A stretch of 64,000 nt of DNA, taken from Pleurodeles waltl (taxonomy: Eukaryota; Chordata; Amphibia; Caudata; Salamandridae). Position 1 is the first letter of the stretch; the number at the start of each line of letters is the position of its first letter. A program made the translations under genes and the position numbers. The notes beneath the pieces are model-generated. The model was given only the letters and a program-made list of their open reading frames with translations. It was not told the DNA's origin and searched no databases. The stretch covers positions 1,025,189,066 through 1,025,253,065 of the forward strand of contig NC_090446.1 in assembly GCF_031143425.1 (NCBI RefSeq). The letters run 5' to 3'. Shown piece after piece: positions 35,223 to 47,000 of the stretch.

Positions 35223-36829
35223 CCTCCACCACCCGGTGCAATTCATACAAACATATGCAGACGTAGTACAAAGTGAATTTACAGGTATGAGGAAAGGTGT
35301 ACATAATCTCAGAAAGAAGGTTGCTGCAGCAGAATGCTGAATGAGCCGATTGCAGGGTGACAAAATTGAATCTGGAAAAAAGTAATTAAAACTAGCAAAA
35401 AGAATTTGACAACATCAAGGGATTTATGAATAAAAGCCTTTTTGCAGTCGCAAATGGCCCAATTTACGAAATCGGGCTGTTTGCAAATGCAATAAGGCCT
35501 TTTCTAATGTATCAAACCTAACTTACCTCAAAAGCATTAATCTTCAAGCCTCTAAGATGCACTCGTGTTGAAGCAGTCATCGCACATAAATGAAAAAACA
35601 GCATGTCCCTTGAGGGTCTCCCATGATTATTCCACAGACACTCTAAAAGAGGAAAAGTCTTGTCAAAATGAAAAATCTCAAGAGACCTCTCAAGACAGTT
35701 CTCTTTTGCTGGCCCTGCACACTACAAAGTAACACATCAATGCAAAACCACCTACTTTGAGGATCCAGAGTATTTAGAAATTCATAACAAATCTCATGGA
35801 GTCAGAGATGGAAACATGTCACCTTCAACAACCTATTCTCTCATGCCTGCATAGAATGCTTGAATAGAATTCAACTTTTTCTTTTTTACCTTCACAGCTC
35901 TACATACAAGATATAATGCATTTCCTTTGTAGTTGCTAGAAATCAGTTTGGAAGTTGCTTATCTCCATACTCTAAACCTGATGTCTTCCAATCAAAGCAA
36001 TCAGGGTCCAGCTGAGGAAGGGTCAGGCTGAGTAATGTGTTAAAGAAGCTGTGAACCAATCATCACCTTCTTTTATGGAAATGTCTCATTATCAACTCTT
36101 AGTGGTCCATTAACCAATCTTGTAACTGGCTAAACTCTACCTTCAGGTATTTCAGATTTTCTAAAATACCACAAGAGTTATTGAAAAAGCTGTTGTATTC
36201 TTATATTGGTTACAATTAAGATGGTATGATGCACTCTTTGTGGTTTCTACTTTCTTTTGATTTTGGGTTTTGGGGTGAGCTGGGTTTGGATTTTGGGTTT
36301 ATCTGTTGAATTTCTCTTCTCTGCTCTTATACCTGGTACCCTCCCTCTTTCCTCCCCCTTCCTGCTCACTAGCTGGGCTATACAACCGCATTTGACCACT
36401 GAAATTTCATTGGGGTTCATGGTACTTACCTAAAAATGCAGCCATCTCACATCTCTCCACCAAACTGCAGTGTACAGGATGACCTTCACTCCTGTCAAGA
36501 GAACATGAATATCATGAAAACCATTCAACTACAGAGCCTTATCAACTCAAGAGTTCATCATAATCGTCACTCATCTTCATTTAAAATACCATAAGGACCA
36601 ACATTAAGAGTCTCTCTCTAAACACTAATGTTTTCAATCATCCACAAAGTAAAAGGCAAATTTATTTGCCTGCAAGAGAATAAAATCAGTGCATCGGGGG
36701 CTGTCCATAACATAAATAGATGGGTGGACAACTTTGCTTGCTAACAGATTCCTTAAAGAATAGGGGTAATGACGGTAGTAAATTTCAACATGCCATGGTA
36801 CGCCACCGTTAGTAGCATTTTAAATTGTT
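35223..36829. other. No gene seen
   Basis: AT-rich DNA with a weak inverted repeat near 35430-35500 (AAAAGCCTTTTTGCAGTCGC against GCAATAAGGCCTTTTC). No coding evidence. Confidence 0.5.
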
Positions 36830-37690
36830 TTTTAAACCAAATAGATCCCAGAGAAATGATCAATCTGTGTAAATATCATAATCTTAAAGAGGTTACCCAA
36901 TAGATAAAGACTACACGTTTTACTCTAAACCATACCACACTATTTCAAGTGTTTCAAGTCTTGACTAAACCCTAATAGACAATGTCCACATTGCAATCAC
37001 ATCATCCCCTACAACCTGAACCTGTGGTAACATTTAATCACACATGTATCTCACTTACATTTAATTTTAAAGATACAATAAAAAATCATAACATTTGGAG
37101 AATCAATAACATTCTTATGAAAGAGCTTGCTTACTCTGAGACTATCAAGAAAACAATTATAGATTTTTTAGATTTCTTAGTAGACAACACTAATACTTGA
37201 TTGTCTCCCCAAATATTGTGGGCTGCCCACAAATGAACAACTACAGCTGTCATGTTTAGCCTTGTGTTTAGAAAGAACAGAAAAACAATGGAAGAGAAAT
37301 AGCCCTTCTAGAAACCAAATTGACACAAAACAATTGAATGTCAGTTTCTTAACTACTTAAAATATTATTATTATATAGTCCTTAGCACCAAAGCTCACCT
37401 ACTTGTGACATATATCAAAGGATTAAAATGTTGTGCTCCCAATAAACTAGGCAGACTGCTTGCCACATACCTGAAACAAAATCAATCAAAGACTAAAAAT
37501 TCAGCTGTTAAGGATGTTCTAGGCAATATACATTACAACGAAAATGGCATACTGTTGTTTTTAAAAAACATTCTACCACTGATTATATCATTCAATTACC
37601 TCCCATCACAATTTCCTAGATTGCTTATATTGTTTCCTGATTCCCTCTTTAACGCCACAAATGAGAGAGGAACTAAGTAAGTGAATTCAC
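36830..37690 (+). pseudogene. L1-like ORF2: endonuclease C-terminus and linker
   Basis: KDYTFYSKPYHTIS (about 36905-36950) is the end of an L1/Tx1-type APE endonuclease. IWRINNILMKELAY near 37095 is the conserved WRLN block. PNKLGRLLATYLKQ and VKDVLGNIHYNENG near 37440-37550 are the region before the RT. Reading is interrupted by stops and frame shifts. The expected continuation (RT) is found only at 48217, with an inverted endonuclease piece and a Harbinger in between. Confidence 0.7.
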
Positions 37691-37859
37691 CATTAAAAAT
37701 GTTTTCTTTGTCCTCATTAGCCATCAGATACAATAAGCCACACCCAAAGGTGTCCATTGACCATCTGCCATTATTACTGCCAAATCTAAGAGGTGAGAAA
37801 AAGATGAGGAGAGCCCACATACAACTGCTCACATCAGCAAGTTAGGCGTAATGACAGGA

Positions 37860-38455
37860 TAAGAATAAATTAAGATTGCTCACTCTCCATATAATGTAAG
37901 CTCTTCCTTGTTCTTGCTTCTCTTTCAGTCCAGATCTAATTTACAATCTCTGCCCACCAATTTCACCCACCTGATTGGAGTGGGCTGGGTGGGCCTTAAC
38001 CACTTTATACAGATCTCCCTCATTACCAACAAAATCAAATAAAAAGGCAGACATTTCTGTCTATGTAATACATACAGATTAGGCTGGACGGGTGTTCCAA
38101 ACAAAATTAAAGGGGGCACACAATGATTTGACCTCCACTAATTCCAGAAACTGCCTTACACATTCCATGCCCTGAAGTCAGTCCACTAATAGTCCACCTG
38201 CGGGAGCAATCAGTTGAAAAATCTACTACATTTATACCTGTGTTTTTCCTAATGATAAGAGCTACACCCCTACTGGACAAGGATTGTTCAGAGCATACAA
38301 CCTGATGAATCCACACCTGAGGACTTACAGGAGACAAAGATGGGTCTCCTGTAAAACTATGATGTGAGCATGGCAGTCTTTCAAATACTGAAAGATCAAT
38401 CTTTGTCTCTCTCTACACAGGCAACCATTGAAATAATAGAAGCTTTAGAAACATT
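37860..38455 (-). pseudogene. L1-like endonuclease N-terminus, inverted
   Basis: On the minus strand from about 38410: IFQYLKDCHAHIIVLQETHL, the signature N-terminal endonuclease motif, then SSRGVALIIRKNTGINVV near 38280-38225. Frame shifts separate the blocks. The orientation is opposite to the flanking L1 segments. Sequence from about 38100 to 37860 is not clearly recognisable. Confidence 0.68.
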
Positions 38456-38457
38456 CA

Positions 38458-38760
38458 GGGGGTCATTCTGACCTCGGCGGTAAAAGGCGCTTACCGCCGG
38501 TCAGAAGACCGCCATAACACCGCCGCGGCCGCGGAAAGCCGCCACGGTCATTCTGACCCACAACGGCCAAACCTCCAAAAATCCGACCTCCACTGCAGCC
38601 CGCCACATCAGCGGGCAGCGATAAACTGGAGATGACCAAACCTCCACCGTCACGCCAACAGAAATACGCCCATGCCATTCTGACCCACGAATCCACACGG
38701 CGGTCTTTCAAACGCGGTATTCCATTGGCGCTACACACCGCCGCGGTCAAAATACACACA
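38458..38760 (+). repeat. Harbinger left terminal and subterminal region
   Basis: Terminal inverted repeat followed by dense CCGCC/GGCGG motifs (for example GGCGCTTACCGCCGG, GACCGCCATAACACCGCCG, AAAGCCGCCACGG) with recurring CATTCTGACC. Likely recognition sites for the transposase or SANT proteins; that role is inferred. Confidence 0.75.
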
Positions 38761-39057
38761 CAGCACCAAAACACAGCCACATTGGACAATTCGAAATACA
38801 CACACCTGATACACATACACACACCACTCCCACACAATCAATCAACTATAAAACACACACCCACATCACCCACATCACCCACAAACCCCTGCGACCACAA
38901 TTACTGAGAGAAGGAGAGAGAGACACAGCAGACAATCCATAGCAAGACACACTGAGGCACACTACACCATCACACACACCACATAGTAGCACAAAGCACC
39001 ACACACCAACATACTCATCATCACATACACCAGCCTACACCTCACCCACACCACCCT

Positions 39058-40566
39058 ATGGCACCCCAAAGGCACCCACGCTTTTCGGACCAAGAACTCC
39101 GGGTCATGGTGGAGGAAATCCTAAGAGTGGAACCCCAGCTCTTCGGCTCGCAGGTGCAGCACACCAGTATAGCTAGGAAGGCGGAGCTATGGCAGCGGAT
39201 CGTGGACAGGGTCAACGCGGTGGGACAGCATCCCAGGAATAGGGAGGACATCCGCAAAAGATGGAACGACCTACGGGGGAAGGTCCGATCGATGGTCTCC
39301 AGGCACAACATCGCGGTCCAGAAGACTGGCGGCGGACCCCCACCCACCCCTCCCGAATTTACATCATGGGAGCAAGACGTCTTGAACATCCTGCATCCTC
39401 AGGGCCTCGCTGGAGTAGCCGGAGGAATGGCCTCTGGTAAGTCCAATCTCAACTACTATATCCCCCCCACCCCACCAGCATGCCAACCCACACCCCCACC
39501 CTCACCCCCAACCCCCCAGCACACATCCTCCCTGACAATGTCTCACCAGCACAACCCACCCAACCCAACACCAAACCCTGAATGCCAACACAAATCATGG
39601 ACACCCATCACCTAAGCATGACCACTGCACTAACCCCCCCCCCCACTAACTACCCTCACAACACCTCCCTCAAGGGAATGCCTGCACTGGTAGACAAGGG
39701 CACCCATAACACGCACGCTATTGCACACACAGAAACAATAACCAAACTCTCTTACCCCATGCAGGACCCGAACGCCAACACACCAGCCAGGAGGGTCCAG
39801 AAATGTCCATCCCACCCCCGGAACAGGCCCACAGTGAGGATAGCAGCTCTGTCGACAGTGAACCTGATGACCAGCCCGGACCATCGGGGACCTCTGGGCA
39901 GTCGGTTCCCCTCAGGCAGCCACAGGCCACACCAGACCCGACCCCCTCTGCCAACACCAGCACAGCTCCCACCCAGCGGGCCCATGCCTCTGTCTCTAGG
40001 ACAGCTCAATCAGCGGTGTGTCTGCCACTACAGGGCACCCAGGCTAACCCAACACCCCAACAACAACAGGGACCTGGGGGCAGTGGTAGCGGGCACACCG
40101 TCCAGGGGACAGCAGCCGGGGGAAACCGGGCAGCTCGGAGGGCTGCTGTGCGACAGGGGGGGGGGAGGAGAGGCCCAGGGAACCCACTCTCCAAGAGGCC
40201 CTCACCACAATCATGGGGGCCTACCACCACTCCCAAGAAACGATGGCGACGGTACTGGCCAGGTTCACTGAGATCCAGGCACAGCAGGAGGAATGCTACA
40301 TGGGGTTCAGGGAGGAGCTGAGAATCATCGGGACCGCAATGGGGACCATCGTCCTGGCCCTCAACAGGATAGAAGACGCGTTGCGGGACCATGTTGCACC
40401 ACACAGGGCCCCTGTCACTAGCCCGGACCAGGAACAGCCTACCACCTCCGCCAGCGCTAGTGGACAGGAGGCCCCAACACCACGACAGCCCACCAGAACC
40501 CCACCTCCTGCTGAAGAACAACCACCCCGTAAGAGGAGCCTGAGATCCAAAAAAACGACAGAGTAG
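39058..40566 (+). CDS. Harbinger gene A: Myb/SANT-like DNA-binding protein, 2 exons
   Basis: Exon 1 (39058-39436) starts with ATG and encodes a Myb/SANT-like domain: FSDQELRVMVEEILRVEPQL, then ARKAELWQRIVDRVNAVG and REDIRKRWNDLRGKVRSMV, with spaced tryptophans. The donor GTAAGT is at 39437 and the acceptor CATGCAG ends at 39764; phases agree. Exon 2 is Ser/Pro/Gln-rich, then has a helical segment (IMGAYHHSQETMATVLARFT) and a basic tail ending at TAG 40564-40566. A run of 10 G at about 40156-40165, against 5 in copy 1, shifts the frame. This may be a real mutation or a sequence error. Harbinger Myb-like proteins bind element ends and import the transposase. Convergent with HARBI1. Confidence 0.8.
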
Positions 40567-41072
40567 GATGTCAAGACCCCCACCAGCAGGACATACCCCC
40601 TGAAGTCTTCCCACTGTCCCACATTGCCACCCTGTCCAACCATGAACTGCCTATGCTCCATCCTTCCACAGGCAAAAGGACAATGCACCTGTGAGACTGA
40701 GAACTGGACTCTGCCATGGACATTACTCCATCCCCACCCATCACCCTTAGAATCACATGTACCGATATCTAGCACTGTAAATAAATCACATATTGCACAC
40801 AAATAGTTTGGAGTCATGCTGTATTATTAACAAATGTATTACATATTACTGTTCAATATCTGTTCTGTCAATTAGTCATGACAACATACCAATGTCAATA
40901 CGGTGTAGTTCATGGGCAAACCAAGCAGAAGTCAGGCACTGAGTCATACAGCACTGAGAAGGGAAGGGAAAGGCAAAAATTAATGAAAAAGATCTGGGGG
41001 GAACTACAGAAAGTACAGATGCAGGAGGCTATAAGCAATTGTGAAATGGCGTGGGTGATTCTTACCTGTGTG

Positions 41073-44000
41073 TTACTGGAAATACTGTTGTATCACTCTG
41101 TCCCTATTGTCTGTGTCGTCCTCTTCCTCTTCCTCCTCTTCACTCTCCACAGGCTCCACGGCTTCTACAACACCACCATCTGGACCATCCTCCTGCAGGA
41201 AAGGCACCTGGCGTCGCAAAGCCAGGTTGTGAAGCATACAGCACGCCACGATGATATGGCACACCTTCTTTGGTGAGTACATTAGGGATCCACCAGTCAT
41301 ATGCAGGCACCTAAATCTGGCCTTCAGGAGCCCAAAGGTTCGCTCAATCACCCTCCTAGTACGCCCATGGGCCTCATTGTAGCGTTCCTCTGCCCTGGTC
41401 CTGGGATTCCTCACTGGGGTCAGTAGCCACGGCAGGTTGGGGTAACCAGAGTCACCAATTAGCCACACACGCTGTCTCTGTAGCTGTTCCATCACATAGG
41501 GAATGCTGCTATTTCGCATAACATACGCGTCATGCACTGACCCTGGGAACTTGGCATTTACATGGGAGATGTACTGGTCAGGCAAACAGACCACCTGCAC
41601 ATTCATAGAATGGTAATTCTTCCTGTTCCTGTACACCTGTTCATCGTCATTTGGGGGTACTAAAGCCACATGGGTTCCATCAATTGCACCAATGATGTTG
41701 GGGATGTGTCCAAGGGCATAGAAATCAGCTTTCACTGTAGGCAAATCACCCTCCTCTGGGAAAATGATGTAGCTCCGCATGAGTTTCATCAGGGCAGACA
41801 ACACTCTGGAGAAAATCTTGGAAAACATAGGCTGAGACATCCCAGATGACATGGCCACTGTTGTCTGGAATGAGCCAGTTGCAAAAAAATGGAGGACAGA
41901 CAGAACCTGCACTAGAGGGGGAATTCCTGTGGGTTGGCGGATGGGGGACATCAGGGCTGGCTCCAGCTGGGCACACAGTTCATGGATGGTGGCTCGGTCA
42001 AGTCGGTATCGTAGTATTATATGGCGTTCTTCCATTGTCGACAGGTCCACCAGCGGCCGGTACACGCGAGGATTCCTCCTTCTCATCGCAAGTCCCAGCG
42101 GACGGTGCCTAGGAAGGAGAATATGGAGTACAGAGTCAATCCACTCACAGGTACGTACAACACAGCTTGCACAGTACAGGTAAATGTATGGGTTGCTATG
42201 TTTGTATGTGTGCCATAGCAAGGCCTAGGCCTGTGTGACGCATTAGAAATTAAGCCATGTGGGCCCTTGAAATGGCGGATGCCTGACCTGTGAAGTGGGA
42301 CAATGGGATGTGAGGTCACTGCGCTGGCGGGGCACACCGTGGCGGTAGGCGGTCGAAGACCGCTGTGCGAAGACGCATTGGTTAACATTGAAGCCTATGG
42401 GTTTCAGGAGCCAATGACGATGTGCGCCGGCGGTCGCGGTACGCACCGCCGCGGTACGCACCGCCGCGGGCGTGACCGCAATTTCCTATCTGCTTAATCA
42501 CTCGAGACCTGATCATCCACAGGAGAGGACCTATACTGCAAGTGCTGCTGTGAACTCGGTCTGGAAGTGACAATGGCTGCTGCTACTGGTGAAAGGGCCC
42601 CCGCCTTCAGTTCAGAAGAGTTGGAGAAGCTCGTGGACGGGGTCCTCCCCCAGTATGCGCTACTCTACGGTCCTTCAGACCAACAGGTGAGTACACTGAG
42701 TGCACATTGAATGGGTTATGCCTGTGTGGTGTGGGGGGGATGTAAGTTGGTGGGGTGGGGAGGAATTGAGGAGTGCAACGCACGACAGATGAGAGAATGG
42801 GACCCATGGCAAGGTTGGGGGGGGGGGCATGTACTCCAAACATGCAGATATGTGACGGTTTCTCTTTCCCACCCTGTACATGTCAAACAGGTGAGCGCCC
42901 ATCAGAAAATTGATATTTGGCGTGCCATCGCCAAGGAAGTCCAGAACTTGGGGGTCCACAACAGACGGGGCACCCACTGCCGCAAGAGGTGGGAGGACAT
43001 CCGCCGCGGAACGAGGAAGACCGCAGAAACACTGCTGGGGATGGCCTCCCGACCTAGGAGGGGTGCCAGTCGCACCATGACCCCCCTGATGTCCCGGATC
43101 CTGGCGGTGGCCTACCCTGATTTGGATGGGCGCTTGAAGAGATCACAGCAGACACAAGGGGGTGAGTATCTGCACATTCTCCTATCTGTATGCGCAGTGG
43201 AGGCGTCTGGGTGGGGGAGGAGGGCTGTGGGTGACATTAGGCCAGGGCGCTTTCTGTAGTGTAGTCCTCTCCCTTAGGCATGGCCCTGTGCCCCCGCCCC
43301 CCACCTCTGTAGGGTGCCAAGTGCAGCTACCCATGCTCCAGCATCACCCATGTGCGCGTCTGGTGTCCCTAGACCTGTTGGCCTAGTCAGAAGTACTGAG
43401 TAGTGTACCCCAAGTTCGCGACTTAGTGCATGATCCACCTGTGTCTGTCCTCTCCGCAAAGGGTATTGATAAGGCATGCACTCAACTTTGTTTTATTTCT
43501 CCCCCCACCCTTATTCTTTGTTTTCTTGTGCTTTAGCATCATCAGGCGGAGGAGATTTGGCGTCGGAGCACGAGGGAGCTGCAGGTCACCAGGCCCCGGT
43601 GGGCACTGAAACAGACACCGAGGGCACCAGTGATCCGGAGGGCGAGGGGAGCACCACAACGGGGGCCGGTGGAGACACCAGCGACACGGACACGTCCTCG
43701 TTTGGGAGCTCCCTAGCGGTGGCGGCAACATCTGTGCCCCCCGCAACAACAGGTACAGCCGCCACCCAGCGCACCAGCACCGCCCTCCCAGCAGACCCTC
43801 AGTCTTCGCTCCGTGGCCGCTCGGCCAGGAAGGCGCGCGTCTCCTTCGCCCCAGGCACCTCAGCCCCTGCCTCTGTTACCCCTGCTGCCCTCAGTGCGGA
43901 GCTCATTGACCTCGTGAGGACGGTCATTGTTGGGCAGACTACCCTTCTGAATGCCATCCAGGGGGTGGAAAGGGAGGTGCATCGGAGCAATGCCTACCTG

Positions 44001-47000
44001 GAGGGCATTCATTCGGGTCAGGCTGCCCATCAACGAGCGTTCACTGCTCTGGCCTCAGCACTGACGGCAGCCATTGTCCCTGTCTCCAGTCTCCCTCTTC
44101 TATCTGCCTCCACCCTTTCTCTGTCTCCTGTACCTCAGCCTATCCCATCCACACCATCAGACCAGCCTGCACACACCTCAACACCCAAGGCCAGCTCATC
44201 CAAACATAAGCACCACAGAAGACACAAGCATTCACCCAAGCAACACACAGATGCAGACATATCAACAGTCACTACCACCTCTGTGTCCCCGTCCTCCTCG
44301 TCTCCCTCCTCCCTCCCTGTGACGTCTACACTCACACCTGCATGCACACCAACATCAGCCAGTTCTTCCACCACCAGCACACCATCCACTACAGTCCGCA
44401 CACCTGCAGTCACCACCCCCACTGGCATTTACACGTCCCCTGTGTCCTCTCCCACTGTGTCTGTCACCCCCTCTTCCAAGACACATAAACGCAGGCAGAC
44501 ACCCAAACAACAGCCAACCGCCTCACGACAGCCTACGTCCCACTCACCTGCACCCAAGGACAGCACACCTGACTCTCATACAACCACATCTTCTTCCTCC
44601 ACTTCTCTCACCACTACTCCTACCCCTTACCTTGGTCCCAAGAAATATTACCTCTCCAATCTTGACCTCTTTCCCTCCCCTGACCCACCCCCTCCAACTG
44701 GGAAAAGTCCCAAGGGCACCTCAGCCACCACCAGCCCAGCTTCTAAGGTGCAAGTGGTGCATGGCATGTGGAGTCCACCCTTTGGCGGCAGTGACACTTC
44801 GGTCAGCAGCAAGGGGACAGCCAGCCCCCCCCAGGCAAGAGGACCCGGAAAGTGAAGGGCCGCCGTGAGCGGACAGAGACGGCTGCCCCCAAGGAGGTAA
44901 CTCCGGCCACTTCACCTGCCACAACAGCCAGGGGAGGCAAGGGCCCGAGAGCCCCATCTAAGGAGCGGAAGGACAGCAGGGCGGAGAGGACAACCACCAG
45001 GAGTGCGGAGCAGGAGGGCCCCACAAGCCCCATCCCGGCTGCAAGGGACGACACCAAAGGGCCCAGGACTCCGTCCCCGAAGGGGCCGGACACTGCACGG
45101 TCGGAGGGCGAGTGAGCAGGGTGTCCAGGCCAGGTCTGACTCCCTTGACATACTGCAAGAGCACCGCTGAAGAGGGCCCCGCCGTGAAGACAGGTACCAC
45201 TGAACAGGGCCCCGCCGTGAAGACAGGTACCGCTGAACAGGGCCCCGCCGTGCAGAAGAGCACCACTGAAGAGGGCCCCACCGTGAAGACAGGTACCGCT
45301 GAACAGGGCCCCGCCGTGCAGAAGAGCACCGCTGAACAGGGCCCCGCCGTGAAGACAGGTACCGCTGAAGAGGGCCCCGCCGTGAAGACAGGTACCGCTG
45401 AACAGGGCCCCGCCGTGAAGACAGGTACCGCTGAACAGGGCCCGCCGTGCAGAAGAGCACCGCTGAAGAGGGCCCCGCCGTGAAGACAGGTACCGCTGAA
45501 CAGGGCCCCGCCGTGCAGAAGAGCACCGCTGAAGAGGGCCCCGCCGTGAAGACAGGTACCGCTGAAGAGGGCACCGCCGTGAAGACAGGTACCGCTGAAC
45601 AGGGCCCCGCCGTGAAGACGGGTACCGCTGAACAGGGCCCCGCCGTGCAGAAGAGCACCGCTGAAGAGGGCCCCGCCGTGAAGACAGGTACCGCTGAAGA
45701 GGGCCCGCCGTGAAGACAGGTACCGCTGAACAGGGCCCCGCCGTGCAGAAGAGCACCGCTGAAGAGGGCCCCGCCGTGAAGACAGGTACCGCTGAAGAGG
45801 GCACCGCCGTGAAGACAGGTACCGCTGAACAGGGCCCCGCCGTGAAGACAGGTACCGCTGAACAGGGCCCCGCCGTGCAGAAGAGCACCGCTGAAGAGGG
45901 CCCCGCCGTGAAGACAGGTACCGCTGAAGAGGGCCCCGCCGTGAAGACAGGTACCACTGAACAGGGCCCCGCCTTGAAGACAGGTACCGCTGAACAGGGC
46001 CCTGCCGTGCAGAAGAGCACCGCTGAACAGGGCCCCGCCGTGAAGACAGGTACCGCTGAACAGGGCCCCGCCGTGCAGAAGAGCACCGCTGAAGAGGGCC
46101 CCGCCGTGAAGACAGGTACCGCTGAAGAGGGCCCGCCGTGAAGACAGGTACCGCTGAAGAGGGCCCCGCCGTGCAGAAGAGCACCGCTGAAGAGGGCCCC
46201 GCCGTGCAGAAGAGCACCGCTGAACAGGGCCCCGCCGTGCAGAAGAGCACAGCTGAACAGGGCCCCGCCGTGAAGACAGGTACCGCTGAACAGGGCCCCG
46301 CCGTGAAGACAGGTACCGCTGAACAGGGCCCCGCCGTGAAGACAGGTACCGCTGAAGAGGGCCCCGCCGTGCAGAAGAGTACCGCTGAAGAGGGCCCCGC
46401 CGTGAAGACAGGTACCGCTGAAGAGGGCCCCGCCGTGAAGACAGGTACCGCTGAAGAGGGCCCCGCCGTGAAGACAGGTACCGCTGAACAGGGCCCCGCC
46501 GTGTCAAGCACCGCTCCGCTGGGCCCTTCATCTCAAGCACCGCTCCGCTGGGCCCTTCATCTCAAGCACCGCTCCGCTGGGCCCTTCCTGTCAAGCACCA
46601 CTCCGCTGGGCCCTTCCTGTCAAGCACCGCTCCGCTGGGCCCTTCATCTCAAGCACCGCTCCGCTGGGCCCTTCCTGTCAAGCACCGCTCCGCTAGGCCC
46701 TTCCTGCAAGCACCGCTCCGCTGGGCCCTTCATCTCAGGCACCACTCCGCTGGGCCCTTCCTGCAAGCACCGCTCCGCTGGGCCCTTCTTCTCAAGCACC
46801 GCTCCGCTGGGAACCGCCGTCTCGGGCACTGTTTATGGTTCACTGTGCCCACCATGCCTCCTCCTTGACCAGTGGAGACTGTCATCCACCGGATGGACTG
46901 TGGCTTTGCACTCCCCAGGATGGTACAGTGGGCAACCCACCCACTGTAGAGACATTGAGAGACTGTGGCTTTGCACTCCCCAGGATGGTACAGTGGGCAA

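Noticed and set aside
37405..37680. Independent host gene
   Set aside because: The sequence matches the L1 ORF2 region between endonuclease and RT (PNKLGRLLA block), so it is part of the LINE fragment.
44803..46540. Minus-strand open frames of 427-542 codons
   Set aside because: They are translations of the 33-bp tandem array, whose unit is a multiple of 3 without stops in several frames. Composition is purely periodic and there is no upstream coding signal.
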